This document shows, one piece after another, positions 26,076 to 35,793 of a DNA stretch of 64,000 bases. Under the pieces are notes generated by a model. It was not told the DNA's origin, did no database searches, and was given only the letters and a program-made list of their open reading frames with translations. The stretch lies in contig NZ_CP017478.1 of NCBI RefSeq assembly GCF_001761325.1, forward strand, positions 2,005,501-2,069,500, given 5' to 3'. A program made the translations under genes and the position numbers. Within the stretch, counting starts at the first letter, position 1. Each line of letters opens with the position of its first letter. Source of the DNA: Urechidicola croceus (GTDB lineage: Bacteria; Bacteroidota; Bacteroidia; Flavobacteriales; Flavobacteriaceae).

Positions 26076-26669
26076 TTACCTAATAAAATAGAAAAATAAA
26101 AAGAGTAAAATCCATAATATATCTACAAAATGCCAAAAGATCGCACCCAACTCTAAACCAAGTGTTTCCGTGGCATTATATCGCTTTTTAAAATGATTAT
26201 AAATAACAACAATCAACACAATAAACCCAGCCAATACATGCAGAATATGTGCAAATGATATGACAAGTAACAATGATGCTGATACAACACTTCCTTTACC
26301 TGTTAAATAAAGTCCTGCTTCTTGTAATTGATAAAAACCCTCAATTTGAAAATAAACAAAACCTAAACCAAGTAATAAAGTGGTTAATAAAAAGAGAGTT
26401 GTTAACTGACGATTATTATTACTTATTGTTTTTTTTGCTAAAAAAAATGTTACACTACTTAATAAAAGTAATAAAGTACTTATATATAATGCTGATGGTA
26501 ATTCAAATGAAACCCAATCTTCTCTTTTACTACTTATAATATAGGCACTTGTCAAACCAATAAACATCATTGTCATGCTTATCATTGACACCCAAAGCAT
26601 TGGTTTTGCGGACTTTTGTTTTGCAACTTTATATTCTTGCTCTAAACTCTCTTCTCTAGTCATTATCAT
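26076..26669 (-). CDS. Cytochrome c oxidase subunit III, short form
   Basis: 197 residues, five hydrophobic helices. KPMLWVSMISMTMMFIGLTSAYI starts the first helix and the end GAIFWHFVDILWILLFLFFY is the usual subunit III terminus. Its start overlaps the stop of heme O synthase by one base (TAATG), so the two are coupled; an alternative ATG is 6 bp later. Paired subunit III genes are common in Bacteroidota clusters. Confidence 0.88.
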   Translation of the reverse strand: MIMTREESLEQEYKVAKQKSAKPMLWVSMISMTMMFIGLTSAYIISSKREDWVSFELPSALYISTLLLLLSSVTFFLAKKTISNNNRQLTTLFLLTTLLLGLGFVYFQIEGFYQLQEAGLYLTGKGSVVSASLLLVISFAHILHVLAGFIVLIVVIYNHFKKRYNATETLGLELGAIFWHFVDILWILLFLFFYFIR

Positions 26670-27562
26670 TAGTGTAAAAATTTATCTACTACGTAGATTA
26701 TTTGGATTAATGTAATATACAAAACACTTGACAACATCAATTGTCTTGCTACTTTATCAGTTTGATGTTTATATAATTGAATTGCATAATACAACATCAA
26801 CAACCCAAGTAATGTTATAACAACTGCTGTTATAGGGTATATCCAAAAAGTTCCTGTTTGTTTAAAAACTGGAATAATTGAAACTAAAATCATAACAATT
26901 GTATACAAAATAATTTGTTTTACTGCACCCCTATCTTTTTTCCCCATTGGCAACATGTTAAATCCTGCCTTTTTATATTCATCGTATTGTAGCCAACCTA
27001 TAGCCCAAAAATGAGGGAACTGCCAAAAAAACTGAATCAAAAACAAAGTTCCAGGTTCGATTGAAAAAGTTCCTGTAGCCGCTACCCAACCCAACATAAA
27101 TGGAATTGCTCCTGGAATTGCGCCAACAAATACAGCTAATGGCGTTACCCCTTTTAGAGGTGTATATGCACTCGTGTATAAAAAAATTGAAATTGCTCCA
27201 AATAAAGCGCATTTAGGATTGATGTAATATAAAATCCCCAACCCAAATATTGTAAATAATACTGCTATTGTCATCGCAACAGAAATAGACATTCTACCTT
27301 TTGGAATTGGCCTATTCATTGTTCGTTTCATCAATGAATCAGTATCCTTTTCGATAATCTGATTAAATGCATTAGATGCTCCAACCATAAGATACCCACC
27401 AATTGTAAGTAAAATAAGTATTGAAATATCAATTGTTTCAACTGCCAATAAATAACCTGCAACTGATGAAAACACTACACTAAGTGATAATCCTACTTTG
27501 GTAAGTTGCTTAAAATCACTAATTGCTGTAGAAAATGTAACTTTATTTGTTAGGGTATCCAA
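26669..27562 (-). CDS. ctaB: Heme O synthase (protoheme IX farnesyltransferase)
   Basis: Transfers a farnesyl group from farnesyl diphosphate to heme B, giving heme O. 297 residues with about nine helices; prenyltransferase motifs NAFNQIIEKDTDSLMKRT (about 64-81, the first Asp-rich motif) and YDEYKKAGFNMLP (about 195-207) are present. The operon continues into subunits III, III and IV. ctaA, for heme A, is at 45 kb. Confidence 0.94.
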   Translation of the reverse strand: MDTLTNKVTFSTAISDFKQLTKVGLSLSVVFSSVAGYLLAVETIDISILILLTIGGYLMVGASNAFNQIIEKDTDSLMKRTMNRPIPKGRMSISVAMTIAVLFTIFGLGILYYINPKCALFGAISIFLYTSAYTPLKGVTPLAVFVGAIPGAIPFMLGWVAATGTFSIEPGTLFLIQFFWQFPHFWAIGWLQYDEYKKAGFNMLPMGKKDRGAVKQIILYTIVMILVSIIPVFKQTGTFWIYPITAVVITLLGLLMLYYAIQLYKHQTDKVARQLMLSSVLYITLIQIIYVVDKFLH

Positions 27563-27673
27563 TATTGAATTCTTTTGCCTTTTTTTAACGGTGCAAAGAT
27601 ATTTTATTCTATCGTAATAACCACCCTAAATAAGGGTATAATCTCATAAAAAAATAATTTTTCAAAAAAAGCT

Positions 27674-27702
27674 TTGGAATTTCCAAAAATGTTATAAATT
27701 TG
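27674..27702 (+). promoter_or_regulatory. Promoter of the tRNA-Gly/tRNA-Leu unit
   Basis: TTG at 27674-27676 and TAAATTTG at 27695-27702, spaced by 18 nt, match the flavobacterial -33/-7 consensus. Transcription would start about 40 nt before the tRNA-Gly gene. Confidence 0.65.
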
Positions 27703-27745
27703 CCACCCGTTTAAACATCAAACGGCCGTTCATTAAAAAATGACT

Positions 27746-27817
27746 GCGAAAGTAGCTCAGGGGTAGAGCATCACCTTGCCAAGGTGAGGGTCGCGGGTTC
27801 AAATCCCGTCTTTCGCT
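27746..27817 (+). tRNA. tRNA-Gly (anticodon GCC)
   Basis: 72 nt. The 7-bp acceptor stem GCGAAAG/CTTTCGC, D arm with AGCTCAGGGGTAGAGC, anticodon stem CACCTT...AGGTG around TTGCCAA, and T arm GCGGGTTCAAATCCCGT are all visible. The discriminator base is U; CCA is not encoded. Confidence 0.96.
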
Positions 27818-27865
27818 CTAACTCATACAAATATACCAAAGCAAGTGACATATTCACTAGCAAAT

Positions 27866-27949
27866 GCTCAAGTGGTGGAATTGGTAGACACGCCGGACTT
27901 AAAATCCTGTGCTCTTTGGGGCGTGCGGGTTCAAGTCCCGCCTTGAGTA
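27866..27949 (+). tRNA. tRNA-Leu (anticodon TAA)
   Basis: 84 nt class II tRNA. Acceptor GCTCAAG pairs with CTTGAGT (one G-U), the D arm has TGGTGGAATTGGTAGACAC, the anticodon loop is ACTTAAAAT with anticodon TAA, a variable arm (TGCTCTTTGGGGCG) and T arm GCGGGTTCAAGTCCCGC follow. Confidence 0.96.
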
Positions 27950-27951
27950 CT

Positions 27952-27989
27952 AAAAACTCTCTTAATCTTATGATTTTGAGAGTTTTTTT
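27952..27989 (+). terminator. Terminator after tRNA-Leu
   Basis: A 10-bp stem (27952-27961 with 27978-27987), a 16-nt loop and a T run to 27989. Confidence 0.75.
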
Positions 27990-28130
27990 GGTTTAAATAC
28001 TTTTATTAAACTTATTTTAACTCTTCCAAAGTATTTCCATCACAAAGAAGAAGTTATTTTACATCAGTTTAACCTTAATTTTTTACAGAAAATATGTAAT
28101 TTCGCAGACTAATTGATTAGCAGGCGAATA

Positions 28131-31100
28131 ATGAGTAAAAAATTCAAAGAATATAAGGGCTTAAACCTTACAAATGTTGCAAAAGAAACCCTTAGCTTTT
28201 GGGAAGAAAATTCAATTTTTGAAAAGAGTATTACTTCACGTGAAGGAGCAAAACCATTTGTGTTTTTTGAAGGGCCACCTTCAGCAAATGGGCTTCCGGG
28301 AATTCACCACGTGATGGGCCGTACTATTAAAGATATTTTTTGTCGCTATAAAACATTACAAGGATTTCAAGTAAAAAGAAAAGCAGGTTGGGACACTCAT
28401 GGTCTTCCTATTGAATTGGGTGTTGAGAAAGAACTTGGAATTACCAAAGAAGATATTGGAAAAAAAATAAGTGTAGAAGAATATAATGACGCTTGTAGAA
28501 AAGCAGTTTTACGATACACTGATGTTTGGGAGAATTTAACCAAAACAATGGGACATTGGGTTGATATGAAAGATCCATATATCACCTACAAACCAAAGTA
28601 TATGGAGTCTGTTTGGTGGTTGTTAAAACAATTATACAGCAAAAATTTATTATACAAAGGCTATACAATTCAGCCGTATTCTCCAAAAGCAGGAACTGGT
28701 TTAAGTTCACACGAAATCAATCAGCCTGGAGCATATCAAGACGTAACTGACACAACAATTGTTGCACAATTCAAAGCCAAACAAGATTCATTACCAATTT
28801 TTTTACAAAATAAAGGTGATATTCACTTAATGGCGTGGACAACCACTCCTTGGACTTTACCATCGAATACTGCCTTGACTGTTGGTGCTAAAATTGATTA
28901 TGTATTAGTAAAAACATTCAATCAATATACTTTTGAAGCAACAAATGTAATCTTAGCTAAGAATTTAGTTGGTAAACAGTTTGGTAAAAAGTTTACAAAA
29001 ATTGATACTACTGAAGAATTATCTGAATATAAATCTGGAGATAAAAAAATTCCTTTTTATATTGAAAGTGAATTTAAAGGAGCCGATTTAGTCGGAATAA
29101 AATACGAGCAATTATTACCATATGCATTACCTTATCAAAACCCAGAGAATGCTTTTAGAGTAATTTCTGGAGATTTTGTAACTACTGAAGACGGTACAGG
29201 AATTGTACATACAGCACCAACTTTTGGAGCTGATGATGCTTTGGTTGCAAAACAAGCAACACCTGAAGTTCCACCATTATTGGTATTGGATGACAATGAC
29301 AATCCAGTGCCTTTGGTAGATTTACAAGGAAGGTTCACCAAAGATATGGGTGAGTTTGCTGGTAAATATGTGAAGAATGAATATTATGCAGATGGTGAAG
29401 CCCCAGAAAGATCGATTGATGTTGAGATTGCAATTAAATTAAAAGAAGAAAACAAAGCGTTTATTGTTGAAAAATACAAGCACAGTTATCCACATTGTTG
29501 GAGAACTGATAAACCGATTTTATATTACCCATTAGATTCTTGGTTCATTAAAGTAACTGAGAAACGTGATAGAATGTTTGAATTGAATGAAGAAATCAAC
29601 TGGAAACCAAAATCAACTGGTGAAGGTCGTTTCGGAAATTGGCTAAAAAACGCCAATGACTGGAACTTATCTCGTTCACGTTATTGGGGAATTCCATTAC
29701 CAATTTGGAGAACTGAAGATGGAACAGAAGAAATTTTAATTGGTTCTGTTAAGGAATTAAAATCTGAAATGGATAAGGCTATCAAAGCAGGTGTTTTAGA
29801 AACTGATATATATGCAGATTTCGAAGTTGGAAACATGTCTGAAGAAAATTATGCAAAATTAGATTTACATAAAAACATTGTAGATCAAATCACCCTAGTT
29901 TCTGCATCAGGAAAACCAATGAAACGTGAAGCGGACTTAATCGATGTTTGGTTCGATTCAGGATCTATGCCTTATGCACAATGGCATTATCCATTTGAGA
30001 ATAAAGAATTAATCGACGATAATAAATTCTATCCTGCAGATTTTATCGCAGAGGGAGTAGATCAAACTCGTGGATGGTTTTATACATTACATGCAATCGG
30101 AACTATGGTTTTTGATTCAAAAGCCTATAAAAATGTAGTTTCCAACGGACTTGTTTTAGATAAATTTGGTAAAAAAATGTCGAAGCGTTTAGGAAACGGT
30201 ATTGATCCATTTGAAACAATGGAAAAATATGGTCCAGATGCTACACGATGGTATATGATTTCAAATGCCAATCCTTGGGATAATTTGAAATTTGATGTTG
30301 ATGGAATTGATGAAGTACGCCGTAAATTCTTTGGAACTCTTTATAACACTTATTCTTTCTTCACGTTGTATGCTAATATTGATAAATTTTCTTATTCAGA
30401 AGATGATATTGCAATTGAAGATAGACCAGAAATAGATCGTTGGATTTTATCTGAATTGAATACTTTAATCAAATATGTTCAAGAAAATTTTGATGAATAT
30501 GAGCCAACAAGAGTTGCTCGTGCAATCCAAGATTTCGTAACAGAAAACTTAAGTAACTGGTTTGTTCGTTTAAGTAGAAGACGTTTTTGGAAAGGAGATT
30601 ATCAACAAGATAAAATTTCTGCCTACCAAACATTATACACCTGTATGTTGACTGTTGCAAAATTAAGCTCACCTATTGCACCATTCTTTATGGATAATTT
30701 ATATAAAGATTTAACAGCTGCCTCTGGCAAAGGATTAGAATCTGTACATTTAGAAAAATTTCCTTCTTATAACGCAAGATTAGTTGATGAAGATTTAGAA
30801 AGAAAAATGCAAAAAGCTCAAAAAATATCATCAATGGTATTGTCTTTGAGGAAGAAAGAAATGATAAAAGTTCGTCAACCATTACAACGAGTTATGATTC
30901 CTGTTTTAGATAATCAAGACAGAGAAGATATTTTAGCCATTCAAGATTTGATAATTTCAGAAGTAAACGTCAAAGAAATTGAACTTTTAGACGATGCTTC
31001 TAACATACTTGTTAAAAACATCAAGCCAAACTTTAAAGTCCTTGGACCTAAGTACGGTAAGGAAATGCGCTTGATTGGAGCCGAAATTCAAAAGTTTAAT

Positions 31101-31532
31101 CAAGAAGATATTAACAAAATTGAAAAAGAAGGCGAAATTGATATAAAAATTAACGAGAATTTTGTAAAATTGTCAATAGATGAAGTTGAGATTTCATCTC
31201 AAGACATTGAAGGTTGGCTTGTTGCCAATCAAGGTAATTTGACTGTCGCTTTGGATGTTAAAATTACTGAGGAATTACAAAAAGAAGGGAGTGCTCGTGA
31301 ATTAATTAATAGAGTACAAAACCTACGTAAGGATTCAGGTTTAGATGTGACAGATAAAATAAAATTGAGTATTGAGAAAAATACTTTACTAGAAAAAGCA
31401 GTTCAATCAAACGAGCAATATATTAAAAATGAAACTCTAACGGCTCATTTATTATTTGTTGACACATTAGAAAATGGTACAGAAATTGCTTTTGACGAAA
31501 TAGAAACTAGAATATTAATTGAAAAAATATGA
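28131..31532 (+). CDS. ileS: Isoleucyl-tRNA synthetase, long (eukaryote-like, KMSKR) type
   Basis: Charges tRNA-Ile. 1133 residues from the ATG at 28131; an upstream in-frame TTG at 28113 is unlikely. The HIGH-like motif is in PPSANGLPGIHHVMG (about 50-64), and the second active-site motif reads KMSKR (about 683) instead of KMSKS. KMSKR and this length are features of the eukaryote-like IleS2 type, which is often insensitive to mupirocin; that property is inferred. Editing (CP1) domain about 190-400 includes TTPWTLPSNTAL. The next gene overlaps by 4 bp. Confidence 0.96.
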   Translation: MSKKFKEYKGLNLTNVAKETLSFWEENSIFEKSITSREGAKPFVFFEGPPSANGLPGIHHVMGRTIKDIFCRYKTLQGFQVKRKAGWDTHGLPIELGVEKELGITKEDIGKKISVEEYNDACRKAVLRYTDVWENLTKTMGHWVDMKDPYITYKPKYMESVWWLLKQLYSKNLLYKGYTIQPYSPKAGTGLSSHEINQPGAYQDVTDTTIVAQFKAKQDSLPIFLQNKGDIHLMAWTTTPWTLPSNTALTVGAKIDYVLVKTFNQYTFEATNVILAKNLVGKQFGKKFTKIDTTEELSEYKSGDKKIPFYIESEFKGADLVGIKYEQLLPYALPYQNPENAFRVISGDFVTTEDGTGIVHTAPTFGADDALVAKQATPEVPPLLVLDDNDNPVPLVDLQGRFTKDMGEFAGKYVKNEYYADGEAPERSIDVEIAIKLKEENKAFIVEKYKHSYPHCWRTDKPILYYPLDSWFIKVTEKRDRMFELNEEINWKPKSTGEGRFGNWLKNANDWNLSRSRYWGIPLPIWRTEDGTEEILIGSVKELKSEMDKAIKAGVLETDIYADFEVGNMSEENYAKLDLHKNIVDQITLVSASGKPMKREADLIDVWFDSGSMPYAQWHYPFENKELIDDNKFYPADFIAEGVDQTRGWFYTLHAIGTMVFDSKAYKNVVSNGLVLDKFGKKMSKRLGNGIDPFETMEKYGPDATRWYMISNANPWDNLKFDVDGIDEVRRKFFGTLYNTYSFFTLYANIDKFSYSEDDIAIEDRPEIDRWILSELNTLIKYVQENFDEYEPTRVARAIQDFVTENLSNWFVRLSRRRFWKGDYQQDKISAYQTLYTCMLTVAKLSSPIAPFFMDNLYKDLTAASGKGLESVHLEKFPSYNARLVDEDLERKMQKAQKISSMVLSLRKKEMIKVRQPLQRVMIPVLDNQDREDILAIQDLIISEVNVKEIELLDDASNILVKNIKPNFKVLGPKYGKEMRLIGAEIQKFNQEDINKIEKEGEIDIKINENFVKLSIDEVEISSQDIEGWLVANQGNLTVALDVKITEELQKEGSARELINRVQNLRKDSGLDVTDKIKLSIEKNTLLEKAVQSNEQYIKNETLTAHLLFVDTLENGTEIAFDEIETRILIEKI

Positions 31533-31918
31533 AAACCATGGTAGCAAATCCCCAAAAATATTCCGACAAAGATCTAGCTGAATTCAAGGAAATTATCTTG
31601 AAGAAGATTGCTTATGCCGAAGAGGATTTAGATTTGTTAAAAGGTGCTTTTAAGAATGACCGTAATAACGGTACTGAAGATACATCACCTACTTTCAAAG
31701 CCTTTGAAGAAGGTTCTGAAACAATGAGCAAAGAAGCAAACGTACAATTAGCTATTAGACAAGAAAAGTTTATTCGCGATTTAAAAAACGCCTTATTAAG
31801 GATAGAAAATAAAACCTACGGTATATGTCGTGTTACAGGTAAACTAATTCAAAAAGAGCGTTTGAAATTAGTTCCACATGCAACATTAAGTATTGAGGCT
31901 AAAAACATGCAACAATAA
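31529..31918 (+). CDS. TraR/DksA-type protein with most zinc cysteines missing
   Basis: 129 residues. A long coiled-coil hairpin (about 15-80) precedes a C-terminal segment YGICRVTGKLIQKERLKLVPHAT, which has the DksA/TraR zinc-finger framework (Y-G-x-C and the following RLxxxPxA pattern). Only one Cys is present, so the usual four-Cys zinc site cannot form. DksA proteins enter the secondary channel of RNA polymerase and modulate transcription. It overlaps ileS by 4 bp (ATGA) and ends in a terminator. Confidence 0.85.
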   Translation: MKTMVANPQKYSDKDLAEFKEIILKKIAYAEEDLDLLKGAFKNDRNNGTEDTSPTFKAFEEGSETMSKEANVQLAIRQEKFIRDLKNALLRIENKTYGICRVTGKLIQKERLKLVPHATLSIEAKNMQQ

Positions 31919-31940
31919 GTACACAACATACTTTATATAA

Positions 31941-31978
31941 AACTTCTTGTTTATTCTAATCAGGAAGTTTTTTTTTTA
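31941..31978 (+). terminator. Terminator after the DksA-like gene
   Basis: AACTTCTTG (31941-31949) pairs with CAGGAAGTT (31961-31969, one G-U), followed by a T run of about ten. It lies where a longer lspA frame would begin and argues for the later lspA start. Confidence 0.8.
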
Positions 31979-32003
31979 TTTTTACAGTATTAAAGAAAGG
32001 AAA

Positions 32004-32642
32004 TTGAAGAAAGCATTATTTATTATATTTATAGTATTACTTATTGACCAAGTAGTAAAAATCTACATTAAAACAAATTTTTATTTAGGAGAAACTGTCC
32101 ATATTTTTGGATTAGATTGGGCAAGATTACATTTTGTTGAAAACAACGGAATGGCTTGGGGAACAGAGTTTGGTGGTAGAACTGGAAAATTATTTTTAAC
32201 ACTTTTCCGATTGGTTGCAATTACAGGAATTGGTTACTGGCTCGCAACTTCTATTAAAAAAAACGCATCAAAACTTCTAATCTTTGCTATTTGTCTAATC
32301 TTTGCTGGTGCCTTAGGAAATATAATAGATTCAGTTTTTTATGGTTTAATATTTGATACTCCAGGAGGTAGAAACCTAGCTACTCTTTTCCCCGAACAAC
32401 CTTACGGAAGTTTATTTCATGGAAAAGTAGTTGACATGTTTTATTTCCCGTTTTTTGACAACTCTGAATTCCCATCATGGCTTCCCATTGTTGGAGGTAA
32501 AACATTTACTTTTTTCAATGCTATTTTTAATGTAGCAGATTTTGCAATATCTTGTGGTGTTGGAATCTTAATTTTTTTTAATAAAAGAGTTTTTCCAAAA
32601 GAAGAAGTAATTAACTCTACTTCACAAGAAGAGATTGTTTAA
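32004..32642 (+). CDS. lspA: Lipoprotein signal peptidase LspA
   Basis: Inner-membrane aspartyl protease that cleaves lipoprotein signal peptides before the lipidated Cys. About 212 residues with four hydrophobic helices. The family motifs are DQVVKIYIK, VENNGMAWG, and the catalytic Asp pair in GNIIDSV and FNVADFAI. A larger insert with VVDMFYFPFF is normal for Bacteroidota. The frame extends to 31947, but there it covers the terminator, so the TTG at 32004 (LKKALFII) is preferred. It overlaps the convergent decarboxylase by 26 bp. Many lipoproteins in this window are its likely substrates. Confidence 0.9.
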   Translation: MKKALFIIFIVLLIDQVVKIYIKTNFYLGETVHIFGLDWARLHFVENNGMAWGTEFGGRTGKLFLTLFRLVAITGIGYWLATSIKKNASKLLIFAICLIFAGALGNIIDSVFYGLIFDTPGGRNLATLFPEQPYGSLFHGKVVDMFYFPFFDNSEFPSWLPIVGGKTFTFFNAIFNVADFAISCGVGILIFFNKRVFPKEEVINSTSQEEIV

Positions 32643-33858
32643 GCATTTTTAAAAATGCATCTAAATGATCAATTTCAACGTGATCCATAATTACAACTTT
32701 ATACCACTTATTATTACCACTATGAGTTTCAGGAACTAAGTTGAATTTTTCGGCTATATCTTTTGAAATTTTATCAGATTTCATTGTGACAATATTCATA
32801 TTAGGGTGACGATAAAAATCAATTCCCAATTCTTTTAATTGATCACAAAACCAATTTGTTCTCATTAATAAAACACTTATCTTTTCAAACCATTTATGTG
32901 GACCGTAACTAAATAAAATCATCCAAACAGCCAATGCATTTGCACCAGAACGACTACCACACAAGGTCAAATCCATTCCATTTACATATTGAGCTTCTTC
33001 GGTCAATACATTTTCAATAAGACCTTTTCTAGTTAAAAACACTCCAGTTCCGTAAGGAGCTTGAAGCATTTTATGCGCATCAATTGTAATTGAACTAATA
33101 TGTGGATTGGTAAAATCAATTATCTCTCTATCTTTACTAAAAGGATATACAAAACCACCATAAGCACCATCAATATGTATTTTAAACTCTACTTCAAATT
33201 CTTTTAAAACAGAAACAAAAAGATTAGGATTATCTACCGAACCAAACATAGTAGTTGCCATATTTGAAATTACTATAAAATATTTTTTACCATTATTTTG
33301 AGCTTCTTGAATTCGTTGACTTAAAACATCTCTTTTAATAATTCTAGTTTCAAAATCAACTGGAATAATTACATTTTCAATCCCCAATATATTAGCTCCT
33401 TTAGGTATTGAATAATGTGTATCTTCTGATGATATAATAGCAATTTCACTAAAAGTCGCTCCAAAAGTTTTAATAAAATAGTTTCTATACACCCATAAAG
33501 CTTGAATATTTGCTTCAGTACCTCCTGTAGCCATATACCCATCAAATTCATTTGGTTTTGCATTAAAAATATCGACAGCTATAACATCTAAAGTTTCTCT
33601 TTCTAACTTTTGAGTTCCTTTAAATGCGTGTTCAGATTCACCAACAGTATGACAACCTATATGATTAGGATTGGCTACAAAAGTCTTCAACAAAGGAGCA
33701 TCTTTTAAAAAAGGAGCATTATGATAAAAAACATTTTCATCTAATTTAGATGCTGGATACCCTAAAGCTGTATCATTTGAAAAATCAACATTTCCTTGTA
33801 ATGATTTATCTATTTTATCGGCTAACTTTTTTGAAGAATACTTTTTCCAGTAGATCAT
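32617..33858 (-). CDS. PLP-dependent group II amino acid decarboxylase
   Basis: About 413 residues of the glutamate/histidine/aromatic decarboxylase type. GGTEANIQALWVYR (about 110-123) binds phosphate; the Schiff-base Lys is in TIDAHKMLQAPYGTG, and the Asp facing the pyridine ring is in HIDGAYGG. The substrate cannot be told from sequence; histidine and glutamate are candidates. The ATG at 33858 (MIYWKKYSS) is chosen over one at 33903. Confidence 0.85.
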   Translation of the reverse strand: MIYWKKYSSKKLADKIDKSLQGNVDFSNDTALGYPASKLDENVFYHNAPFLKDAPLLKTFVANPNHIGCHTVGESEHAFKGTQKLERETLDVIAVDIFNAKPNEFDGYMATGGTEANIQALWVYRNYFIKTFGATFSEIAIISSEDTHYSIPKGANILGIENVIIPVDFETRIIKRDVLSQRIQEAQNNGKKYFIVISNMATTMFGSVDNPNLFVSVLKEFEVEFKIHIDGAYGGFVYPFSKDREIIDFTNPHISSITIDAHKMLQAPYGTGVFLTRKGLIENVLTEEAQYVNGMDLTLCGSRSGANALAVWMILFSYGPHKWFEKISVLLMRTNWFCDQLKELGIDFYRHPNMNIVTMKSDKISKDIAEKFNLVPETHSGNNKWYKVVIMDHVEIDHLDAFLKMLKQSLLVK

Positions 33859-33967
33859 AAATTTAATTTTTCTCAAAATTACATCATATTTTTTAACTTT
33901 CAATAATTTTTAACTTTGTAAAGGATTAATTTTAAGATTTTTTTAATAATAGTAGTAAATTCGTTCT

Positions 33968-35758
33968 ATGCTTCAGCCCTTAGAAATACAAATTAAAACC
34001 CTTCCATCCAATCCTGGAGTATATCAATATTTTGATAAAAATGACAAAATTCTATATGTTGGTAAAGCAAAAAATTTAAAAAAAAGAGTTGCTTCCTATT
34101 TCAATAAAAATCACGATTATGGTAAAACAAAAGTTTTAGTAAAAAAGATTGCAAATATTAAGCATATAGTAGTTGATACCGAAACTGATGCTTTACTACT
34201 TGAAAACAATCTGATTAAAAAATATCAACCACGATATAATGTTATGTTAAAAGATGACAAAACATATCCTTGGTTATGTATAAAAAAAGAACGGTTTCCA
34301 CGTATTTTCTTAACAAGAAATGTTATAAAAGACGGTTCTGAATATTTTGGCCCTTATACTTCTGTAAGAACTGCTAAAGCTCTTTTAGATTTAATCAAAG
34401 AATTATACCTACTTCGAACTTGTAATTTTGATTTAAGGCAAAAAAATATTGACCTTAAAAAATATAAAGTTTGCCTAGAATATCACATTGGAAATTGTAA
34501 AGCCCCTTGCGAAGGAAAGCAAACTGAAATTGATTACGATAATGATATTAAGGCCATTCGACAAATAATAAAAGGTGATTTTAAAGATGCATTACAAGCA
34601 TTTTCTAAATTAATGGAGTTATATGCAAATGATTTACAATTTGAACAAGCCCAATTAATCAAAGAAAAAATAAACCTTCTTGCAAACTACCAAGCAAAAT
34701 CTACAGTTGTAAACCCATCAATCACCAATGTTGATGTATTTTCTATCATTTCTGATGAGAGTTATGGATATGTAAATTTTTTCAAAATAATGAATGGATC
34801 AGTCATTCAGTCTCATACAACAGAAATTAAGAAAAAATTAGATGAAACTGATAAAGAATTATTAGAATTGGCAATAATAGAAATCCGTCAACGATTCAAT
34901 TCTCAATCTAAAGAAATCTACACTCCATTTACTGTAGATATAGGTCAAGAAATTAAAGTTACAGTTCCTAAACTTGGTGATAAAAGAAGAATTGTTGAAC
35001 TATCGTTAAGAAATGCCAAATATTATAGACAAGAACAGTTTAAACAAATCAAAATTGTTGACCCAGATAGACATACCAATAGAATAATGGCTCAAATGAA
35101 AAAGGACTTAAGATTATCAGAAGAACCAAGACATATTGAATGTTTTGACAATTCTAATATTCAAGGTACTAATCCTGTAGCTGCTTGTGTTGTCTTTAAA
35201 AATGGTAAACCAAGCAAAAAAGAGTACCGCCATTTTAATATAAAAACAGTTGAAGGCCCAGATGATTTTGCTTCTATGGAAGAAGTCGTTTTTCGTCGAT
35301 ATAAAAGATTGGTTGAAGAGGCACAAGACTTACCTCAACTTATTGTTATTGATGGTGGAAAAGGACAACTATCTTCAGCATTGAAAAGTTTAGATATTCT
35401 CGGATTAAGAAATAAAATTGCCATTATTGGAATTGCGAAAAGATTAGAAGAAATATATTATCCAAATGATCCTATTCCATTATATTTAGATAAAAAATCT
35501 GAAAGTTTAAAAATAATACAACAATTACGAAATGAAGCCCATAGATTTGGAATTACACATCATAGAAATAAGCGTAGTAAACAAGCTATTGAAACCGAAC
35601 TAGAACAAATTGTTGGAATTGGACAAAATACAATTGTAACATTATTACAACATTTTCGTTCTACTAAAAGAGTTTCCAATGCCACATTAAAAGAATTAAT
35701 AGAAATTATTGGTGATTCTCGCGCAACCAAAGTATATAATTATTATCATAGTAAATAG
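33968..35758 (+). CDS. uvrC: Excinuclease ABC subunit UvrC
   Basis: Makes both incisions in nucleotide excision repair. 596 residues: GIY-YIG domain (GVYQYFDKNDKILYVGKAKN, about 17-36), a Cys motif near 155-170 (CLEYHIGNCKAPCEGK), UVR motif near 205-235, an RNase H-like domain with CFDNSNIQGT (about 390), and C-terminal helix-hairpin-helix motifs (GIGQNTIVTLL). A TAAATTCG just upstream resembles the -7 element. The patatin gene follows by 35 bp. Confidence 0.96.
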   Translation: MLQPLEIQIKTLPSNPGVYQYFDKNDKILYVGKAKNLKKRVASYFNKNHDYGKTKVLVKKIANIKHIVVDTETDALLLENNLIKKYQPRYNVMLKDDKTYPWLCIKKERFPRIFLTRNVIKDGSEYFGPYTSVRTAKALLDLIKELYLLRTCNFDLRQKNIDLKKYKVCLEYHIGNCKAPCEGKQTEIDYDNDIKAIRQIIKGDFKDALQAFSKLMELYANDLQFEQAQLIKEKINLLANYQAKSTVVNPSITNVDVFSIISDESYGYVNFFKIMNGSVIQSHTTEIKKKLDETDKELLELAIIEIRQRFNSQSKEIYTPFTVDIGQEIKVTVPKLGDKRRIVELSLRNAKYYRQEQFKQIKIVDPDRHTNRIMAQMKKDLRLSEEPRHIECFDNSNIQGTNPVAACVVFKNGKPSKKEYRHFNIKTVEGPDDFASMEEVVFRRYKRLVEEAQDLPQLIVIDGGKGQLSSALKSLDILGLRNKIAIIGIAKRLEEIYYPNDPIPLYLDKKSESLKIIQQLRNEAHRFGITHHRNKRSKQAIETELEQIVGIGQNTIVTLLQHFRSTKRVSNATLKELIEIIGDSRATKVYNYYHSK

Positions 35759-35793
35759 ATATCCCTAAACCAAACCAACAGACCTACCAACTA

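Noticed and set aside
31947-32003. Long N-terminal extension of LspA
   Set aside because: It covers the terminator of the preceding gene; the LspA family begins near the TTG at 32004.
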